DNA from: Thalassiosira profunda
Lineage: Eukaryota > Bacillariophyta > Thalassiosirophyceae > Thalassiosirales > Thalassiosiraceae
NCBI GenBank assembly: GCA_036939355.1
Contig: JALLAP010001328.1
Span: 1-12,214, forward strand
Direction: 5' to 3'
Length of the DNA stretch: 12,214 nt
The translations under genes were made by a program, and so were the position numbers. Under the pieces are notes generated by a model, which saw only the letters and a program-made list of their open reading frames with translations, was not told the origin of the DNA and did not search any database. Shown piece by piece: positions 8,301 to 12,214 of this stretch; position 1 is the first letter of the stretch; every line of letters starts with the position of its first letter.

Positions 8301-8881
8301 CGCAGGCGCGCGAGCTGCTGAGCCTTCTTGACGTGATGGTCAAGTGCCCTCTGCCTTTTCCTCGGGGATTCTTCCGCATCAAACCGATTCCTTCCTGCGT
8401 TGCCAACCTATCGGTGGATCCAGGGCTCTTGCCAATCGAGCAAGAAACTGGCGCCAGCTCTGGTGATTCGTCTGAGGCTTGTGTCGTACCTGGCATCCCG
8501 TTCAAACTGGTTGTGAGCGGGGTTGTGCCGGAAGAATTTCTGCGCTCTGCAGACGTTGAATTCTCACTAGCGATTGCGTGGATGAGTGTTTGCTTTGTTG
8601 GCCAACTTTATGAGGAGGAGGATGCCGAGGACCCACAGTCAACGAGCGGCACTGGCAATGAAATGGCTCAAGAAGAATCAACGCCTGACACTGATCCCGC
8701 TTCTGCTACAATGCAGCCTCGCGGTGAATTTGTGTTGCCAATAATTTGTGATCCAATAATGCGCGAGGGATGCTACAGGGTGGAGGTAACCCTTGGCTGC
8801 CGAGATGTGCGATGCGGCGAATGGCTTGTTCCGACAAAGAAGTTGAATGTGCGTCTTCGCGTGGAAGATTACAGCAATTAA
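5387..8881 (+). CDS. INTS7: Integrator complex subunit 7 homologue
   Basis: About 1138 residues after removing the intron at 5651-5728; somewhat longer than the ~960 residues of human INTS7. INTS7 is a helical-repeat scaffold subunit of Integrator, the nuclear RNA polymerase II-associated complex that cleaves snRNA and other nascent transcripts. Helix-rich sequence fills most of the protein. Similarity to the animal family is clearest in the second half: LYQLVRYSF and QSFLWLSSLSKLARAEEIL (about residue 750) match the corresponding INTS7 helices. The C-terminal beta-type domain opens with CPLPFPRGFFRIKP (about residue 960), continues with PFKLVVSGVV, and closes with YRVEVTLG...LNVRLRVED. The N-terminal third is divergent and carries low-complexity inserts. 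Start chosen at 5387 (gccacgATGA); an in-frame ATG at 5249 adds a Pro/Arg leader unlike a protein domain. It ends 33 bp from the stop of the opposing FAD synthase. These alignments are from recall, not a search. Confidence 0.78.
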   Translation: MIDAGGLTTAEVRAQYVLPLIREMAKKSGLADRLGADVSGASASSAQARAPPAGGVEVRTLFQEIAADCNQLGAVAENDEATSRCYAEVSAPRDTIPISCASHTSISCLSIALQLLEEASALCAYLTPQEAAFVSTIATSCLLAFLVPQCHFQGFLHSYYASGASKAPLTSLDERLTNATLSNHNGASGGVFPYSASRMGSLVADDDLFIASSFRKFLVQGLGPFLSSGLAFGQYSKDDILSTDNDAGLDISCDEILKRAGFDLVQLLAMAICPNPLAMESSAVSSTNAPSSLSMEADKGAGGEQVELIEVGRLASSTRPFSFQLTYSDRLQLVRLCADLVVPEGEDGAAYDVGGGAEANSTSIGPSANENGGKKNTLLSASLRQLRSSLFGFASYGAHAEEDAQIAYEALANVAINEGDIAAIQAEFQRLLEATLAARSGFLAEALGGCLAIMITRYNGSREYADGPFVRHVLGVLGECINENARMGMADPNRSDQLLASAKGYESLLEGTSAKRQKVEGTTSQPERCKPYHLVALLKATEPLFYFILNSNNLGPTNEEGFLLETKAKSQLIRDIAVLLCYPSSMAVVQSAAKCLALALSYHGKFVAEKSNVKYLFRLTKQALSDSSGSAEKVQALRPLIITASTQSASYAVSLLSFAISACPKSEVAWKIASLLAFARPSVASERLAELKGSSQCFEQLGESERDEIMTRLSCTMASYQNSSLEAMEELVSLTAKIDDHWTLYQLVRYSFGTSNFGFARRLLEGRRLPERCSTQQSFLWLSSLSKLARAEEILGIKGAVGISKSLEELNSCHSLLSSLAASSQKFGFQLEFVRVRIELLNLCMITRSLCSENILTGGSGSARSKLHHQTLSRNFGMLQSQCIDLYRLFGLHYCQQTRSALRTFIALCHLMSDVVDKMIAKPNGVKARPAMLEQEMSKDVSPKGDARYPITSLMAQIRSGVLEKQAGDPLSQARELLSLLDVMVKCPLPFPRGFFRIKPIPSCVANLSVDPGLLPIEQETGASSGDSSEACVVPGIPFKLVVSGVVPEEFLRSADVEFSLAIAWMSVCFVGQLYEEEDAEDPQSTSGTGNEMAQEESTPDTDPASATMQPRGEFVLPIICDPIMREGCYRVEVTLGCRDVRCGEWLVPTKKLNVRLRVEDYSN
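5651..5728 (+). other. Intron of the INTS7-like gene (78 nt, stop-free)
   Basis: Donor GAG/GTAAGT at 5651, acceptor TTGCTTTGCAG ending at 5728 with a pyrimidine-rich tract before it, phase 0. Removing it joins CYAE to LLEEASALC, a continuous helix-like sequence. The intron is 26 codons long with no stop, so the unspliced frame also stays open. Confidence 0.85.
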
Positions 8882-8914
8882 TAAGAGCCTAATGAGAGCC
8901 TTTGTTCCTTTCCC
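8882..8914. other. 33-bp gap between convergent genes
   Basis: The stop codons of the INTS7-like gene (TAA, 8879-8881) and the FAD synthase (TAG, 8917-8915) are 33 bp apart, tail to tail. Their 3' UTRs must overlap as antisense transcripts, or polyadenylation sites lie within the opposing coding region. Confidence 0.85.
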
Positions 8915-11514
8915 CTAATTTACCCTCAAGTCGTCACAGCTGTCGACGAACAGTATCGATTCTGCAGGGAGTCGAGATTTCATGTCTTCCAGAGCTGCAT
9001 CAACGTGGTTGTCCATTTCTTCTTTTGAGAAATACAACGATTGTTGAACCTGCCTGCCGGTGGTTGGCCCATCCGCAAGCGACTTTTCCAAGAGTCTTTG
9101 CGAGGCTTTGGTACACCCCCCGTTGTAATAGCGGCCTTCCAATGTGATAATTGTCTTGATTTCTGGGTCGTCAACGATTGGGTAGCTGCCAAAACTGACG
9201 TGGGGATGCGCATGAACGGTGGCATTGAGAGCGGAAACAATAGCTTCTTCGTGCAACGAGAGCACAATGCGAAAGGTGTCACTGCGCGGAGGGGGTGTCG
9301 ATTGCTTCGCATCTGTGTGATACTCTTGGTCGACGTTCAACCCAATATCTTCGTCCTCCTCTTGAGAACCACCTCTGAGCATCAGCGTTGACGAGGCTGT
9401 TGGTAGGTATGCTGCCAACTGATTGATTTTCTTCTCAAAGAAAGTGGGAACCCCCGGAAGGATGAAGATGTTCTGGCATTGTAGAACTGGCCATTCTTCC
9501 GCATCCTCTGCGAGGTATTGCAAAACTGAAGACTTGGGAAGTATCGACATCTTTCGCTGCCCCTCCGACATTTGGCGAAGCAACTGCTCCCTTCGATCTC
9601 CATCGTTGTTGTCACTGCCTTCAACGCTGCTCTCCCGCGAGTCTTCCGGTCCCATCTTCTCCAACAGCAGCGCGGCCATCTCGCAGTGCATCTCCATGTC
9701 CAGACCCAGGCTCTCGGCGACACTCTTTATTGTAACATCGTCGTGGGTGGGCCCCACGCCACCGCTAGTAATGATGACATCGACCTCTGCCTTGAACCGC
9801 TTTATCTCGTCCACAATATCTTGTTGGTCGTCCGAGATGATTGAAACTCGTGACAGCGTCACATTGTTGGCCCGGAGTGCTTTTGCTGCGGATATGATGT
9901 TGCTATCTGGCGTCATCCCCTTCAACAGTTCATCCCCAATAACAATCAACCCCACTGTGGGTCGCCCAACAGGCGAGAACTGATTTGATGTGTTGGCGCC
10001 AGCTTCAGTTTCGCCCGGGGCTGCATCATCGTCATCGTCTGCATTGATCACTTTTGACATCGACTGAGAGATCGGTTTGCTCTCTTCCACCAACTCGCCC
10101 ACAGGTATAGAAGCGGTGGACGATGTCTGAGACATTGTTACCCCGGCGCCGTCTGTAGAATNCCAACTCGCCCACAGGTATAGAAGCGGTGGACGATGTC
10201 TGAGACATTGTTACCCCGGCGCCGTCTGTAGAATCTCCCTTCTGGGTCTCCTTTTCTTTCTTTTTGTCGATTCTCCCTGCCCGTTCCATCTTCCACTCTC
10301 TCAGCATATATGCAGGCCAATACCCTTTGCTCCCATCGTTCTTTTTCAGCGCAGGGCACGGAAGCGTGTCTTTTACCGTCCCCAGTGAGGTGTAGCCGTC
10401 GTCGTACAGAGAGCAGTATGGGAGCTCAAAGTATCGCAGGAAGTGCCACACGTGGCCGTAGGTCCAGTCCAGAATGGGGTTCACCCGGAGAAACGGCGGC
10501 ATGTAGTGAGACGATGGGGCGTAGACGCCTTGCGACCCTGCGTTAGGATCGTCCTTCCGGGTCCCCAGCACAAATGCAAGGGGATGAGGGGGAGGCAGCG
10601 TTGCCCCCGATGAAAAGGAAAGCCCATCTTTTCCCGGAGCAGTGTTGCGTTCCACCAAATACTTCAACCCCTCCCCGAAGGAAACACCTTCTTTGAACGC
10701 CAGCATGTCCGCATCAAACTCCACCACTGTATCATCGAGCAGAGACAATACCTCGGGAAACTCGTCCGGGTGCTGGAAGTATATAACCCGCGGGCGGGGG
10801 ATCACGGTATCCTCGTCTCCCTTTTTCATTTCGCTGCAGTAATGGGCGTGAACCGCCCGCATCAGGTNGGGGGATCACGGTATCCTCGTCTCCCTTTTTC
10901 ATTTCGCTGCAGTAATGGGCGTGAACCGCCCGCATCAGGTGGAAGATGACCACCGCATCCTTCCCCCCGTTGTACGAGCCCACCATGCAGAACGGCCCGT
11001 ACAGCCGGTACGCCATTTCCATGTCGTGCAGTGCCGATTTGAGCACGGGCGCGATGTACGGATCGGTGCACTCCTTCATGCGCTCGTGCAGATCCAACGC
11101 GGCCTGGTAGGCGGGTTTCGACCACGGCGCGGCGGTGGCCGTGGCGCCACCAGCTCCCTTGGGCGTGGGGTGGCAGAATGGAGAGCAGGGAGCAGGTTCC
11201 CCGCCGCTGTGAACGTCGACGACGCGCCAGTTGGGAAGTGCCGATGTGTGAGGTGAACTTTCCTTCTCCGATACAGCGCTGATCCCGCCATCCTCCGGCG
11301 TCATTATGGCGGCGGCAATGGCCCTCGTCCGGCGGGCATGCGGGGTGGCAAAAGCAAATCTGTGGTGGCCGCGGGGATGCCGACGAGGTCGGGGGAATCT
11401 TGATGTCGAATGTAAGAAGGATTTAGGACCACGCGATGCAGCTGATACCTCTCCGAACACCAAGCAAAGGAAGCCTATGAGCGCGCAGACGTTAACCAAT
11501 GGTGATTGCATCAT
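8915..11514 (-). CDS. FLAD1: FAD synthase with C-terminal MoCF domain; broken by two assembly duplications
   Basis: FAD synthase adenylates FMN with ATP to FAD. After discounting two 73-nt assembly artefacts the span is 818 codons (817 residues), intronless. Residues 1-25 are a hydrophobic signal peptide-like stretch (VCALIGFLCLVFGEVSA), followed to ~70 by a Ser/Arg/His-rich, acid-poor segment. This resembles bipartite targeting to a secondary plastid. M71 (IMTPEDGG) could start a cytosolic form. The PAPS-reductase-like FAD synthase domain follows: PP-loop SYNGGKDAVVIFHL (~180-193), LGTRKDDP (292-299), NPILDWTYGHVWHFLRY (321-337), LYDDGYTSLG (345-354). A basic/acidic linker leads to the MoCF (MoaB/CinA-like) domain: GLIVIGDELLKG (~473-484), SGGVGPTHDDVT (~535-546), FILPGVP, and a C-terminal HVSFGSYPIVDDPEIKT segment. 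Animal FLAD1 has MoCF first and FAD synthase second, so the order is reversed here. In human FLAD1 the MoCF part is reported to hydrolyse FAD. The annotated frame is interrupted at N 10162 and N 10868. Confidence 0.9.
10090..10234. repeat. 72-bp direct duplication around a single N (probable assembly artefact)
   Basis: Positions 10090-10161 and 10163-10234 are identical, separated by one N at 10162. The duplication falls in the linker of the FAD synthase and shifts the frame by one base (73 nt). Removing one copy and the N joins VTMSQTSSTASIPVGEL to VEESKPIS without a break. Confidence 0.95.
10796..10940. repeat. Second 72-bp direct duplication around a single N
   Basis: Positions 10796-10867 and 10869-10940 are identical, separated by one N at 10868. 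The duplicated DNA encodes MRAVHAHYCSEMKKGDEDTV, just after the ATP-binding PP-loop. Removing one copy plus the N restores a continuous domain (DTVIPRPRVIYFQHPDEF). It has the same length and form as the other duplication, pointing to one systematic cause. Confidence 0.95.
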
Positions 11515-11607
11515 GGTGAACGGTCAGCTCCTGCTTTGCCTGTTGTGTGGAGAGGACGGGCGAGGGCGGGGGGAGGAGGAGAGGGAAGCCAAAGAAAGCG
11601 CCTCACC

Positions 11608-11711
11608 ATAACCCTAACTCGCGGTAGAAGTTAGAGGGTTAGGGTCCAATTTACTTCGGGTTAGGGTTGGGTAATAGTTACTATTAGGGTTGTGGTTAGG
11701 GTTGGTTAGGG
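11608..11711. repeat. Interstitial telomere-like TTAGGG cluster
   Basis: Five TTAGGG motifs on the plus strand start at 11639, 11661, 11684, 11696 and 11706, with a CCCTAA in the opposite sense at 11612-11617. Spacers are short and G/T-rich, so this is a degenerate rather than perfect tandem array. The opposed parts form an imperfect inverted repeat (AACCCTAACT against AGTTAGAGGGTT). It lies about 95-200 bp upstream of the FAD synthase start. It could be a telobox-type promoter element cluster or a remnant of telomeric DNA. The rest of 11515-11780 shows no gene. Confidence 0.85.
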
Positions 11712-11780
11712 TTTGGAATAGGTTGGTGCATAGAGACACCCCAGAGGCAGAGGCATCAAAAGTTGTTTAATGTGAACGCC

Positions 11781-12077
11781 TCACTTCATCCCTGCTGTTG
11801 GTATTGTATGGCACGATATCTCAATCTCAAACATGACGGCAGCCTCCTTCCTCCTATCGGCAGCGTGTTTCACGAAAACCGCCCTCGCAGAGGCAGAGGA
11901 AACGCCGAACTCGTCCTCTATGTCGTCGCTCTCACCGCGCCATCTCACTGTCTCCGTCTCCATGGCCGCCTTTGTCTGCCGCCGGATGTTCGACACCATG
12001 TGGTCTTCAATTGAACAAGATAAATTTAGTGGGGGGGGGCGGGACGGGAGCATGTGGGGTGATGCAGAGCCTTGCAA
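11781..12077 (-). CDS. Possible small ORF or terminal exon, unrecognised
   Basis: A 98-codon minus-strand frame ends in TGA at 11783-11781. Its N-terminal third is Pro-rich and poorly gene-like. From about 12004 it becomes a balanced charged sequence (MVSNIRRQTKAAMETETVRW; later ARAVFVKHAADRRKEAAV). A possible acceptor, TTGTTCAATTGAAG ending at 12005 with an upstream ACTAAAT branch-like motif, suggests a last exon of a gene entering from the right. The ATG at 11999 is an alternative start for a small protein. No family is recognised. The upstream part contains a run of nine G at 12031-12039. Positions 12078-12214 hold nothing I can support. Confidence 0.3.
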   Translation of the reverse strand: MQGSASPHMLPSRPPPLNLSCSIEDHMVSNIRRQTKAAMETETVRWRGESDDIEDEFGVSSASARAVFVKHAADRRKEAAVMFEIEISCHTIPTAGMK

Positions 12078-12214
12078 TCAGCATAAGACCCACAGAAGCC
12101 CAAAAGCTAGCAAGGTCACTAACAAAAGCCAAATGGAACAAAATGGGTGGCACGACACAACGATAGGGAACAAACGCAGATGCCAGCCTTTGTTGTGGAC
12201 CCAATGGATGCCCA

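Noticed and set aside
10090..10940. Tandem duplications as real biology or a frameshifted pseudogene
   Set aside because: Both are exactly 72 bp, both contain one N at the joint, and both restore a perfect frame and domain when collapsed. An assembly artefact is far simpler.
12007..12204. 65-codon minus-strand hydrophobic frame at the right edge
   Set aside because: Short, no family, no splice donor that I can support, and it overlaps the poly-G tract. Hydrophobicity alone is not enough.
1..12214. CRISPR arrays, tRNA or rRNA genes, transposases, prophage or defence modules
   Set aside because: I found no regularly spaced repeats, cloverleaf candidates, rRNA sequence or transposase-like proteins. 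The genes are eukaryotic housekeeping genes.

Overview
The window is nuclear DNA of a eukaryote. Its protein-coding genes carry short GT-AG introns (78, 92 and 144 nt, GTAAGT/GTGAGT donors). The proteins are eukaryote-specific: a DWNN-domain polyadenylation factor of the RBBP6/Mpe1 family, the Integrator subunit INTS7, and a fused FAD synthase. There are no bacterial-style operons and no mobile elements. Low intron number, close spacing, GC of roughly one half and a signal-peptide-plus-basic leader on the FAD synthase fit a compact algal genome, perhaps a photosynthetic stramenopile. That assignment is inference; nothing here names a species.

Layout from left to right. (1) Positions 11-1141, minus strand: the first exon of an unrecognised gene that runs off the left edge through a splice donor at 10. 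It has no stop codon inside the window. (2) Positions 1142-1669: a divergent promoter region with a G-box cluster. (3) Positions 1670-2473, plus: a small membrane protein of the CTP-dependent diacylglycerol kinase / dolichol kinase family. (4) Positions 2681-5136, minus: a three-exon RBBP6/Mpe1-like gene with a DWNN domain, a degenerate RING and an RGG-rich tail. (5) Positions 5137-5386: a short head-to-head promoter. (6) Positions 5387-8881, plus: an INTS7-like Integrator subunit with one intron. (7) Positions 8915-11514, minus: an FAD synthase with a C-terminal molybdopterin-binding (MoCF) domain, ending 33 bp from the INTS7 stop. (8) Positions 11515-12214: a cluster of TTAGGG motifs and a weakly supported terminal exon or small ORF on the minus strand.

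Functional links. The RBBP6-like and INTS7-like genes face away from one shared 250-bp promoter, and both belong to RNA 3'-end processing machineries (cleavage/polyadenylation and Integrator). The lipid kinase and the FAD synthase are housekeeping metabolism with no evident link to them.

Assembly quality. The FAD synthase reading frame is broken twice by single N characters, each flanked by an identical 72-bp direct repeat. These look like unmerged contig overlaps rather than biology. Dropping one copy plus the N at each place restores a single continuous frame of 818 codons. I see no clearly new defence system, CRISPR array, RNA gene or mobile element. The most interesting items are the reversed domain order of the FAD synthase, the RING that appears to keep only one zinc site, the stop-free introns with lengths divisible by three, and the 3'-end-processing gene pair.
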